From: Oscillospiraceae bacterium
GTDB lineage: Bacteria; Bacillota; Clostridia; Oscillospirales; CAG-272
NCBI GenBank assembly: GCA_003343845.1
Contig: QAKK01000008.1
Coordinates: 17,847-81,846, forward strand
Direction of reading: 5' to 3'
DNA: 64,000 nt
A program made the position numbers and the translations under genes. Every line of letters starts with the position of its first letter. Positions within the stretch are counted from its first letter, which is position 1. Of this stretch, positions 53,422-61,133 are shown piece after piece. A model generated the notes under the pieces. It saw nothing but the letters and a program-made list of their open reading frames with translations, ran no database searches and was not told where the DNA came from.

Positions 53422-53450
53422 TTGACATCAGCACATTTTTGTAGTAAAAT
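53422..53450 (+). promoter_or_regulatory. Sigma-A promoter for the lipoprotein gene
   Basis: TTGACA (53422-53427), 17-base spacer, TAAAAT (53445-53450). Confidence 0.85.
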
Positions 53451-53495
53451 GATAAAAGTTATTATGGCTTTGACCTGCATAGGAGGAAAATTCAG

Positions 53496-55130
53496 ATGAG
53501 AAAAAAGCTCATTTGCCTGTTGCTTTGCCTTGTGGCTGTCATCCTTCCGCTTGCGATGACCGGCTGCGGCAATTCGACCACGACCGACACCGATGAGGAA
53601 TCGTCCTCGCGCCCGGCAGTATCCATCAATCTCTGGTTGGTTTCCGACAAGGAAGTCTCTGCCGAGACCGAGGCGGCGATTGAAGAGGCGCTCAATGAGA
53701 TCACGCAATCCAAGTATACCACCAAGGTAGACCTGGTTTACTTCACCTATGACGAATATTATGCGGCACTGGATGCGAAGCTGGAAGCCGCCAAGAAGTA
53801 CAAGGAAGAGCATACCTCGACGGCGATCACGCTCCCCGGCATCGCGCAGTCGACGGAGACCACCGAAGAGACGACGGCAGAGACGGTCGTCAACGAGCTC
53901 GGTCAGCGCCTGCTCAAGTATCCCGACATCAATGAAGGTCAGCTCGACATCATCTTCATCGACGGCAAGGACAAACTGCGGGCTCTGGCGGATGCGGGCG
54001 AGCTTTCCACGCTGGATACCAACCTGAATGCCTCCTCCAAGATCCTCAAGGAATATATTTATCCCTCTTTCCTCGAGCAGATTAAATACAATAAGAATAC
54101 ATATGCAATTCCGGTCAACCATCAGATCGGACAGTATACCTACCTGCTGGTCAACAAAGCGCTTGCGGAAAAGTACTACATCGACGTATCCTCGCTGAAC
54201 AGCTTTGCTGCCTGCGGCGACCTTGTCGAAGAGATCGGCAGACATGAGAGCGACGTTGCCCCGGTTCTCGCGTATGCGGATCCGGTAAATATGTATTATT
54301 GGCTCGGCGGCGACACGCCGTCCCTGTTTGCATCTTATGTGCCCACGGCTGCAACACTCGGCAGCCGCACAACGATGCGCAGCGCGTTTGACACCATCGG
54401 TTTCACCGAGCACATGCTGCTGATGAAGAAATGCGAAGACAACGGCTGGTTTGCGGCTGATCCGGAGAATACCGAGACTTTCGGCGTTGCCATCATGACC
54501 GGGGACTACGACCTTCGCGACAAGTATGCAGAGAATTATGATGTCAAGGTGCTGACCTCGCCCACGCTGACCGAGGATGTCGCATATCAGGCGATGTTTG
54601 CCGTCAGCGCCTATACGGCAAATCTGGATCGCGCCATGGAAGTGATCACGCTGCTGAACACCGATGCCGCGACGAAGAACCTGCTGCAGTACGGCATTGA
54701 TGGCGTCAACTATGAGCTGGATGACGACGGTGCGCTGGTCTATCTGAATGATGCGTACCGCATGACCAATCTGTACACCGGCAATACACTGCTGTCCTAT
54801 CCCGCACCCGGCGAGGCTGCAAACAGCCGCGACGACGGGAAGGCTGCCAACCGCGATTCCCGCATCTCGCCCTATTTCGGTCTCTCCGATGTGGCGGATG
54901 AGATTGATCAGGATCTGGTTGCCGAGATGCGCACGCTGTCCGATACCTATATGGAGCGGATGTACGCATGCGCGAATGCGGCTGAGCTTGCTGACTTCTT
55001 TGAGAATGCCAAGACCGAGTTGTATGCCGATCCCACCTACAAGGCGGCGTTCAGTGTCGGCGATGACTCGAAGTCGCCTTACGCCGTTTACGCCAGATGG
55101 TTTGAGAAGCTCTGGCCCTCTGCCGAGTAA
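53496..55130 (+). CDS. Extracellular solute-binding lipoprotein, orphan
   Basis: A lipoprotein signal (KKLICLLLCLVAVILPLAMTGC) with lipobox cysteine C24, then a type 1 solute-binding fold of the sugar/peptide ABC group. SINLWLVSDKEVSAETEAAI opens the mature fold, and DIIFIDGKDKLRALADAGEL is a typical hinge region. A Thr/Glu-rich insertion lies near residues 105-130. Length 544. No permease or ATPase genes are adjacent: own promoter upstream, strong terminator downstream. The ligand is unknown. The ribosome site is AGGAGGAAAATTCAG. Confidence 0.9.
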   Translation: MRKKLICLLLCLVAVILPLAMTGCGNSTTTDTDEESSSRPAVSINLWLVSDKEVSAETEAAIEEALNEITQSKYTTKVDLVYFTYDEYYAALDAKLEAAKKYKEEHTSTAITLPGIAQSTETTEETTAETVVNELGQRLLKYPDINEGQLDIIFIDGKDKLRALADAGELSTLDTNLNASSKILKEYIYPSFLEQIKYNKNTYAIPVNHQIGQYTYLLVNKALAEKYYIDVSSLNSFAACGDLVEEIGRHESDVAPVLAYADPVNMYYWLGGDTPSLFASYVPTAATLGSRTTMRSAFDTIGFTEHMLLMKKCEDNGWFAADPENTETFGVAIMTGDYDLRDKYAENYDVKVLTSPTLTEDVAYQAMFAVSAYTANLDRAMEVITLLNTDAATKNLLQYGIDGVNYELDDDGALVYLNDAYRMTNLYTGNTLLSYPAPGEAANSRDDGKAANRDSRISPYFGLSDVADEIDQDLVAEMRTLSDTYMERMYACANAAELADFFENAKTELYADPTYKAAFSVGDDSKSPYAVYARWFEKLWPSAE

Positions 55131-55144
55131 ACCAAATGTATATC

Positions 55145-55177
55145 AAAAAGACCTCTGCTTTCGGCAGAGGTCTTTTT
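55145..55177. terminator. Bidirectional terminator after the lipoprotein gene
   Basis: AAAAAGACCTCTGC (55145-55158), a five-base loop, GCAGAGGTCTTTTT (55164-55177). Perfect 14-bp stem with A and T runs. It also lies 44 bases past the stop of the convergent small zinc-site gene. Confidence 0.95.
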
Positions 55178-55220
55178 CTAATTATGAAAGAAAATATATG
55201 TGTATAAGTTGCTGAGAGAC

Positions 55221-55418
55221 TCAGCCGCGCGGGAGGGCGGGGAGACGCTTCGGCTGTCGTTTCATCAGATCATAGGCGAAAGCGCGGCAGTGAAAATCCG
55301 CGTTGACAACGCCGCGCCGCTTGCAGATCATGCAGTCGGGCGACAGCGTTTCCGAGGCATGCTCGCAGAACGCGCATTTCTTCGCAATATCCAATTCTTC
55401 GAGCAGTTTCTTCTTCAT
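55221..55418 (-). CDS. Small five-cysteine protein, probable metal-binding (65 aa)
   Basis: An unnamed small soluble protein. Cysteines C15, C18, C29, C32 and C44 form two CxxC pairs plus one, with H43 next to the last, suggesting a zinc ribbon; the tail FAYDLMKRQPKRLPALP is basic. I do not know a function. ATG 55418 is chosen because GGAGGAAACT precedes it directly. The stop codon lies in a small hairpin GCTGAG-AGA-CTCAGC (55211-55225). Confidence 0.78.
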   Translation of the reverse strand: MKKKLLEELDIAKKCAFCEHASETLSPDCMICKRRGVVNADFHCRAFAYDLMKRQPKRLPALPRG

Positions 55419-55443
55419 AGTTTCCTCCGCATACATATTTCAA

Positions 55444-55449
55444 ATTATA
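55444..55449 (-). promoter_or_regulatory. Possible -10 for the small zinc-site gene
   Basis: TATAAT on the minus strand (55449-55444), 26 bases before the start codon. No convincing -35 was found at 17 bases; TTGAAA lies 20 bases upstream. Confidence 0.4.
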
Positions 55450-55471
55450 GTAACATATTCCGACGGCGATT

Positions 55472-56350
55472 TCAATACCCGAGGACGAATTTGCATCCGC
55501 AAAATGCAAAAAACGCAGTCAGCGCACCGAGCATGACCTTGCCGAAGAAAAAGCGACTGTATCTGACCTTGACTGACTTTAAGACCGATAAAACCTGCAT
55601 GTGCACGCACATTCCCGAGAAACCGCAGCCGAAGGCGCAGAGCGTGACGGCTTCGTACGGGGACGCGCTAAGCAGCTCCGCACTGCGCGCCGCACCGTTC
55701 CCGATCTCCAGCAGCACGGCAAGCGCCGCATAAACGGCATTGTTTGAGATATAGCCGCGCAGAACGGCAAGCAGGGCGGAAAACAGACAGATCAGCGCCA
55801 TTACGCGCAGCATGCTCTGCACCCCTCGGTCCACCGCGCCGAAAAACGCATCGACAGGGGACGGCAGCACGGTATTTGCTGTACCGCTTTGCTTCTTTAT
55901 GCGCCGCGGCAGGCAGAGGATTGCCGCGGCGGCAAGCTGCGACAGAAACAGTAAGACGCCGATCCGCCGATCGCCGAACAGACTGCCGACAGCCCCAAGC
56001 AAAAAGGCGGGACTTGCGTTGTTGACAAACGGGAGCAGCCGTTCGGCGTCCCGCCGGTCGAGTGCACCGCTCGCACACATGCGTTCGCAGACGATCGCCC
56101 CGACGGGGAATCCGCACAGCGCGCCGAGCAGAAAGACGGATGCCTTCGGCGAAAGCGGGCGCAGGTCGCCCCCGGTCAGTGAGACGGTGAGATCGGCGGT
56201 GACCGCAAAGAAAAACAGCGCGGGGAGAACCGAGAGCGCGGCGGTCACCATCCCGCTTTGCACGCCGCCGACCACGGCGGGGATGTGCAAAAGAAAGAAT
56301 GCGAGCAGAACCAGTATCGCAGGCGGCAGGATCCAACCGAACTTCCGCAT
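55472..56350 (-). CDS. ylbJ: Sporulation integral membrane protein YlbJ
   Basis: A polytopic protein with about eight helices and the nucleoside-recognition (Gate) pattern. The family blocks are GALCGFPVGAIV and LLPFVNNASPAFLLGAVGS. YlbJ is made in the mother cell under sigma-E in Bacillus and is needed for heat-resistant spores. ATG 56350 follows GGGGAGG by eight bases and gives 292 residues; a longer ATG at 56416 lies in the divergent intergenic region. It is divergent from yqfC, another sporulation gene. Confidence 0.93.
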   Translation of the reverse strand: MRKFGWILPPAILVLLAFFLLHIPAVVGGVQSGMVTAALSVLPALFFFAVTADLTVSLTGGDLRPLSPKASVFLLGALCGFPVGAIVCERMCASGALDRRDAERLLPFVNNASPAFLLGAVGSLFGDRRIGVLLFLSQLAAAAILCLPRRIKKQSGTANTVLPSPVDAFFGAVDRGVQSMLRVMALICLFSALLAVLRGYISNNAVYAALAVLLEIGNGAARSAELLSASPYEAVTLCAFGCGFSGMCVHMQVLSVLKSVKVRYSRFFFGKVMLGALTAFFAFCGCKFVLGY

Positions 56351-56373
56351 GGCATATGCCTCCCCTCGAAAAC

Positions 56374-56397
56374 ATACTCTTGTCTTGTTAGGAGTAT
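56374..56397. repeat. Interrupted inverted repeat between ylbJ and yqfC
   Basis: ATACTC (56374-56379) and GAGTAT (56392-56397) are exact inverted copies 12 bases apart, centred in the 86-base divergent region of two sporulation genes. It could be an operator for a dimeric regulator or chance. Confidence 0.35.
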
Positions 56398-56436
56398 ATT
56401 GCCATAGAAAACGCATTATGAGCGGGGGGACACAAA

Positions 56437-56712
56437 ATGAGCAAATTCCGTTATGTCAGGCACCGACTGTCCGAAAAACTGGAACTGCCGGAGGACGCGC
56501 TCGGCGCGGCATACCGTCTGCAGATGATCGGCGATTGCGTGCTGATCGGCGGGTGCCGCAAAATTCTGAAATATAAGCCGGATGAAATCACGGCGGCGGC
56601 ATCCGGGGCGGACATCAGCGTGCGCGGCGCACATCTGAAGTGCGTCTACTTCTTTGAAGGGACGATCGAAGTGCGCGGTGATGTCACGGAGATCGGAATC
56701 ACAAAGAAATGA
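56437..56712 (+). CDS. yqfC: Sporulation protein YqfC (YabP family)
   Basis: A 91-residue YabP/YqfC protein. LSEKLELPEDALGAAYRLQMIGDC and VLIGGCRKILKYKPDEI are typical, and the end KCVYFFEGTIEVRGDVTEIG matches the family's beta strands. YqfC is a sigma-E mother-cell protein in Bacillus. It overlaps yqfD by four bases (ATGA), and a G-rich ribosome site (CGGGGGGACACAAA) precedes it. Confidence 0.93.
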   Translation: MSKFRYVRHRLSEKLELPEDALGAAYRLQMIGDCVLIGGCRKILKYKPDEITAAASGADISVRGAHLKCVYFFEGTIEVRGDVTEIGITKK

Positions 56713-57893
56713 AATTTTTACTGTATCTGCTGCTCGGTTATTCCGTTTGGGAAATCGATACGGGCGACCTTCGCGCCTTGCTTAATTTCTGCAACCGAAG
56801 CGGCGTCCGCCTGCGCCGCATCCGCGAGGGGGAGACGACCGTGCGTATTTGGGTGCTGCTTGCCGACGAAGCGAAGCTGATGGATTTTGCGGCGCGCCGC
56901 GGCTGCGATCTCCGCATCTGCGTGCGGCATGGCGTGCCCATCCTCTGGCGGCGCTATCGCCATCGGGTCGGCATGTGGGTGGGGCTGCTCCTGTTCTTTG
57001 CCGCAATTTATACGGCGCCGCTTTTTGTGTGGGAAATCAACGTAGAGGGGCTCGACCGCCTCAGCCGGGAATACGTCTGCGAGCTGCTTGCCGACGAGGG
57101 CGTGCGCATCGGCGCGTTTTCGCCCGCGATCGACCGCAGCCGCGTCTACCTGAATGTGCTGCGCCGCGCGGCGGACATCTCCTGGCTGTCGGTCAATCTG
57201 CGCGGCAGCACGGCAAACGTCGAGATCGTTGAGCGGGACGCGCCGCCTGCGGCAAAGGCACAGGCGGACGGCGCCAACCTTGTCGCGGCGCGGGGCGGGC
57301 AGATCGTCGGCGCGGACGTTGTGCGCGGTGCGCTCGCTGTGAAAAGTGGGGACATCGTGAAGGAGGGCGCACTGCTGGTCAGCGGCGTGATCGATTCGCC
57401 GACGGTCGGCACGCGGTATCTTTACGCCGAAGGGAGCGTGCTTGCCGTCGTGTACGATAATTATGAGATCGAAATCCCGCTCACGCGCGCCGTCCGCACC
57501 TACGCGGGGGAAAAGACGCTGGAAATGTCGCTTTCCGTCTTCGGAAAAAGCATAAATATTTTCAAAAACTATTCCATTTCGGACGAAAATTATGATACAA
57601 TATACAGAGAAAGCAACCTGCCTTTTCCGGGGCTTTGCCGCCTGCCGCTTGCCTTGCATACGACCGTTGCATTGCCGTATACCGAGACGCCGGAGCCGCT
57701 TACAGAAGCGGAGGCACTCTCCCGCGCCCGCGCCGAGCTGAAAGTGCGGATTGCAGAGAAAAACTATGCCGATATCCTGTCCCGCGAAGAGAGTTACACC
57801 GTCACGGACGGTGTGCTGGTCTGTCGGTGCAGTGTTGAGGCGATCGAAAACATTGCCGCGGTCGCGGAGTTCAATGTCCGCATGGACCGCTGA
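56709..57893 (+). CDS. yqfD: Sporulation protein YqfD
   Basis: A mother-cell sporulation membrane protein. One clear transmembrane helix spans residues about 88-108, followed by an extracytoplasmic part beginning VEGLDRLSREYVCELLADEG. The block RDAPPAAKAQADGANLVAARGG-like region (about 178-200) matches the YqfD/spore-stage IV family. Length 394. It is coupled to yqfC and followed by phoH after 11 bases, the conserved order. Confidence 0.94.
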   Translation: MKFLLYLLLGYSVWEIDTGDLRALLNFCNRSGVRLRRIREGETTVRIWVLLADEAKLMDFAARRGCDLRICVRHGVPILWRRYRHRVGMWVGLLLFFAAIYTAPLFVWEINVEGLDRLSREYVCELLADEGVRIGAFSPAIDRSRVYLNVLRRAADISWLSVNLRGSTANVEIVERDAPPAAKAQADGANLVAARGGQIVGADVVRGALAVKSGDIVKEGALLVSGVIDSPTVGTRYLYAEGSVLAVVYDNYEIEIPLTRAVRTYAGEKTLEMSLSVFGKSINIFKNYSISDENYDTIYRESNLPFPGLCRLPLALHTTVALPYTETPEPLTEAEALSRARAELKVRIAEKNYADILSREESYTVTDGVLVCRCSVEAIENIAAVAEFNVRMDR

Positions 57894-57904
57894 AAGGAAT
57901 ATCA

Positions 57905-58927
57905 ATGCCGCGTAAAGTGATTTATACGGACAGCTCGGACACGACCGCTATGATCTTCGGACCGTTCGACTGCAACATTGAAAAGCTGGAGGCGCGCTTT
58001 GACGTGCGCATCTTCAACAAGAAGCAGGAGAGCACCGAGGGGGATGCCGTCATCATCGAGGGCACATCCGAGGCGAATGTGGAGAAGGCGTACCGCGCCG
58101 TCGAGTTTATGAAGACGAAGTTCGGCGGCGGGGAACAGCTCGGTGAGCAGACCGTGGACTATATCATCGGTATGGTTGCCGACGGCAGCGAGGATGAGCT
58201 TGCCGCCTTTGACGACAGCTGCATCTGCATCACCAACAGCGGCAAGCCGATCAAGGCAAAGACGGTCGGGCAAAAAAAGTATGTGAACGCCATCAAGAAG
58301 AACACTGTGGTGCTCGGTGTCGGTCCTGCCGGCACGGGCAAGACCTTTCTTGCCGTTGCCATGGCGGTCAAGGCGCTGCGCGCCAAGGAGGTCAACCGCA
58401 TTATTCTGACGCGCCCCGCCGTGGAGGCGGGGGAGAGCCTCGGCTTCCTCCCCGGCGATCTGCAAAGCAAGATCGACCCCTATCTCCGCCCGCTGTACGA
58501 TGCGCTCTTTGAGATGCTCGGCGCGGAGAACTATACGCGCCACCTGGAAAAGAACACAATCGAGATCGCGCCGCTTGCCTATATGCGCGGGCGCACGCTG
58601 GATGATTCCTTCATCATCCTTGACGAGGCGCAGAATACCACGCCAGAGCAGATGAAGATGTTTCTCACCCGTCTCGGCTTCAACTCCAAGGCGGTCGTCA
58701 CCGGCGACCTCACGCAGACCGACCTGCCGTTCGGCAAAAAGAGCGGTCTTGCCGCTGCCGTGAAGATTCTCGATGGCATCGAGGGTATCGGTATCCACCA
58801 TTTCACCGAGCGGGATGTCGTGCGGCACAGACTGGTGCAGGAGATCATCCTCGCCTATGACCGCTATGAAAAGGAAAACGCGAAGAATAACGCAAAGACA
58901 TTCAAGCCGCGAAAGGACAAAGCATGA
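57905..58927 (+). CDS. phoH: PhoH family ATPase
   Basis: PhoH-type P-loop protein with an N-terminal KH-like part (about 20-80). Walker A is GVGPAGTGKTFLA (about 138), Walker B is FIILDEAQNTTPEQMK (about 238), and VTGDLTQTDLP is sensor-like. Length 340. The role is unsettled, probably RNA-related given its fixed pairing with ybeY. The ribosome site is AAAGGAATATCA; its stop overlaps ybeY (ATGA). Confidence 0.95.
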   Translation: MPRKVIYTDSSDTTAMIFGPFDCNIEKLEARFDVRIFNKKQESTEGDAVIIEGTSEANVEKAYRAVEFMKTKFGGGEQLGEQTVDYIIGMVADGSEDELAAFDDSCICITNSGKPIKAKTVGQKKYVNAIKKNTVVLGVGPAGTGKTFLAVAMAVKALRAKEVNRIILTRPAVEAGESLGFLPGDLQSKIDPYLRPLYDALFEMLGAENYTRHLEKNTIEIAPLAYMRGRTLDDSFIILDEAQNTTPEQMKMFLTRLGFNSKAVVTGDLTQTDLPFGKKSGLAAAVKILDGIEGIGIHHFTERDVVRHRLVQEIILAYDRYEKENAKNNAKTFKPRKDKA

Positions 58928-59403
58928 ACGTTTCATTTGAGATTGCAAACGAGCAGGACAAATTTCCCGTGACCGAGGAACTGACCGAGCTGCTTCGCCG
59001 CGCGGCGGCGGAGACGCTTGACGCCGAGGGAATCGACTTTGACTGCGAGTTTTCGATCACCTATACCGACAATGAGGGCATCCGCGCCCTCAACCGCGAA
59101 TACCGGAATAAGGACAGCGCCACCGATGTGCTGTCCTTCCCGATGTTCGACCCGGAGACCGAGGAGATCGAGGCGCTGGACGGGCAGCCTGCCGTGCTCG
59201 GCGACATCGTGATCTCACTCGAACGTGCGGCAGAGCAGGCGGAGCTGTACGGGCATTCGTTTGAACGTGAGGTCGCGTTCCTGTGCGTACACTCGGTATT
59301 GCATCTGCTCGGCTACGATCACGAGCGCTCGGTGGACGAGGATAAACTGATGCGTGAAAAGCAGCGCGCCGTGATGCACGCGCTGGGACTGGAAATACAA
59401 TAA
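58924..59403 (+). CDS. ybeY: Endoribonuclease YbeY
   Basis: Metal-dependent rRNA maturation and quality-control RNase. The three-histidine motif is HSVLHLLGYDHERS near residue 124. LNREYRNKDSATDVLSFPM is also diagnostic. Length 159. It overlaps phoH by four bases and is followed directly by era; the dgkA and cdd genes often found between them are missing. Confidence 0.97.
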   Translation: MNVSFEIANEQDKFPVTEELTELLRRAAAETLDAEGIDFDCEFSITYTDNEGIRALNREYRNKDSATDVLSFPMFDPETEEIEALDGQPAVLGDIVISLERAAEQAELYGHSFEREVAFLCVHSVLHLLGYDHERSVDEDKLMREKQRAVMHALGLEIQ

Positions 59404-59425
59404 AGGATTCCGAGAGGGAAAATAC

Positions 59426-60310
59426 ATGACAAAAACCGCATTTCTGGCGATTGTCGGCAGACCGAATGTCGGCAAATCGACCCTGCTGAACACCGTCTGC
59501 GGCGAGAAGATCGCCATCGTGTCAAACAAGCCGCAGACCACGCGCAACCGCATTACCGGCATCTATACAAAGGGCGAGGATCAGTTTGTCTTCCTCGACA
59601 CGCCGGGTATCCACAAGCCGCGCACGGCGCTCGGCGACTATATGGTCAAGACGGCAAACGGCTCCATCGGTGAGGCGGACGCCATTCTGCTCGTCATCGA
59701 GCCCGTGCCGAGCGTCGGCGAGATCGAGGCGGGCATCATCGAGAAGATCCGTGCGTCAAAGACGTCGGCGATCCTCGTGGTCAACAAGGTGGACGAGCAT
59801 ACCCCCGCCGACATCGCGGCGACCATCGCTGCCTATGCCGCTGCTTATGATTTTGACGCCGTCGTGCCGATCTCGGCAAAGAGCGGCAAGGGTGTGGACG
59901 CGCTGTTTGAAGAAGCGTCCAAGTTTCTCTATGAGAGCGTGTGGTATTTCCCCGAGGATGCCGTCACCGATCAGCCTGAGCGGCAGATCGCGGCGGAGAT
60001 CATCCGGGAGAAGCTTTTGCGCACGCTGAACAAGGAGATTCCGCACGGCACGGCTGTCGTGATCGAGGAATTCAAGGAAGAGAAGAATATCATCCGCATC
60101 CGCGCGGAGATCTTCTGCGAGAAGGCGTCGCACAAGGGCATCATCGTCGGCAAGAACGGCGCCGCCCTCAAGCTGGTCGGCACCTATGCCCGCGAAGATC
60201 TCGAAAAGTTCCTCGGCACCAAGGTGTATCTCAACCTTTGGGTCAAGGTCAAGGAAAACTGGCGCGAAAGTGCCGCCACCGTCGGCAATTTCGGCTACAG
60301 AGACGAATAA
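59426..60310 (+). CDS. era: GTPase Era
   Basis: 30S assembly GTPase. G1 GRPNVGKST (11-19), the switch region KPQTTRNRITGIY, G3 DTPGIHKP, G4 NKVDEH, and a C-terminal KH domain with KASHKGIIVGKNGAALKLVG. Length 294. It works on 16S 3' maturation together with YbeY, encoded just upstream. recO follows after six bases. Confidence 0.98.
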   Translation: MTKTAFLAIVGRPNVGKSTLLNTVCGEKIAIVSNKPQTTRNRITGIYTKGEDQFVFLDTPGIHKPRTALGDYMVKTANGSIGEADAILLVIEPVPSVGEIEAGIIEKIRASKTSAILVVNKVDEHTPADIAATIAAYAAAYDFDAVVPISAKSGKGVDALFEEASKFLYESVWYFPEDAVTDQPERQIAAEIIREKLLRTLNKEIPHGTAVVIEEFKEEKNIIRIRAEIFCEKASHKGIIVGKNGAALKLVGTYAREDLEKFLGTKVYLNLWVKVKENWRESAATVGNFGYRDE

Positions 60311-60316
60311 AACGCC

Positions 60317-61123
60317 ATGCTGATCGGGATAAAAGGGCTGGTCCTGCGCGTGATCCCGCGCACCGAGAGCGACCGCCTGGTCGTGTTGTTTACCGCGGAG
60401 CGCGGCAAGATCACGGTCTGCGCCAAGGGGTCGCGCTCGGCAAAGAGCAAGCTGCTCCCCTGCATTGAGCCGTTTGCCTATTCGGAGTTTGTGCTCTATG
60501 AAAAGGACGGCTATTTCTGGATCCGCGAGGGGCTGCTCATCGAGAATTTCTATAAAATCCGCGAGGACGTGACAAAGCTCGCACTGGCTTCCTATTTCTG
60601 CGAGGTGCTCGACCTCGTTGTGTACGAGAACATGCAGGAGACCGAGTTGCTTCGGCTCGGGCTGAACTCGTTTCACGCCATCGCGAACGATCTGCGCCCG
60701 CTGCCGATCATCAAGGCTGTCTTTGAGATGCGCGCCTGCCTCCTGCTCGGCTTTGCGCCGAATATGGAGCGCTGCTCGGTCTGCGGCAGGAAAAACGCAG
60801 CGTCCTTTTGCTTCAGTCTGATGGACGGCGAGATCGTCTGCGGCGACTGCCGTGAGCGTGCGTTGCACGCCTATTTTGCCACGCAGCGGAGCGTCAACGC
60901 GGAGGAAGAGCGGCGCTATGCCACGCAGATCTACCTGATCTCCGAGAATGTGCGCGCGGCGGTACGGTATCTGACGACCTGTCCCGCCGACAAAATATAC
61001 GGTTTTACGATGCCGGAGGCGGATGTCCCGCAGCTGTGCAAGCTGTGCGAGGATCACCTCACCTATCGGCTTGAAAAGAAACTGAGGACCCTCGACTTCT
61101 ATCATGAGGTCGAGGCATTATAA
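60317..61123 (+). CDS. recO: DNA repair protein RecO
   Basis: Loads RecA on SSB-covered DNA with RecR. An OB fold begins IGIKGLVLRVIPRTESDRLV. A helical domain follows with a four-cysteine zinc site (CSVCGRKN and VCGDC, about 153-178). Length 268. No strong ribosome site is visible, so translation is probably coupled to era. mutS2 follows after 10 bases. Confidence 0.96.
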   Translation: MLIGIKGLVLRVIPRTESDRLVVLFTAERGKITVCAKGSRSAKSKLLPCIEPFAYSEFVLYEKDGYFWIREGLLIENFYKIREDVTKLALASYFCEVLDLVVYENMQETELLRLGLNSFHAIANDLRPLPIIKAVFEMRACLLLGFAPNMERCSVCGRKNAASFCFSLMDGEIVCGDCRERALHAYFATQRSVNAEEERRYATQIYLISENVRAAVRYLTTCPADKIYGFTMPEADVPQLCKLCEDHLTYRLEKKLRTLDFYHEVEAL

Positions 61124-61133
61124 GGACTTGAAT

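Noticed and set aside
56394..56421. Sigma-E promoter for yqfC (GTATATT, 13 bases, CATTATGA)
   Set aside because: The -10 matches the CATAnAnT consensus poorly; kept only as a possibility.
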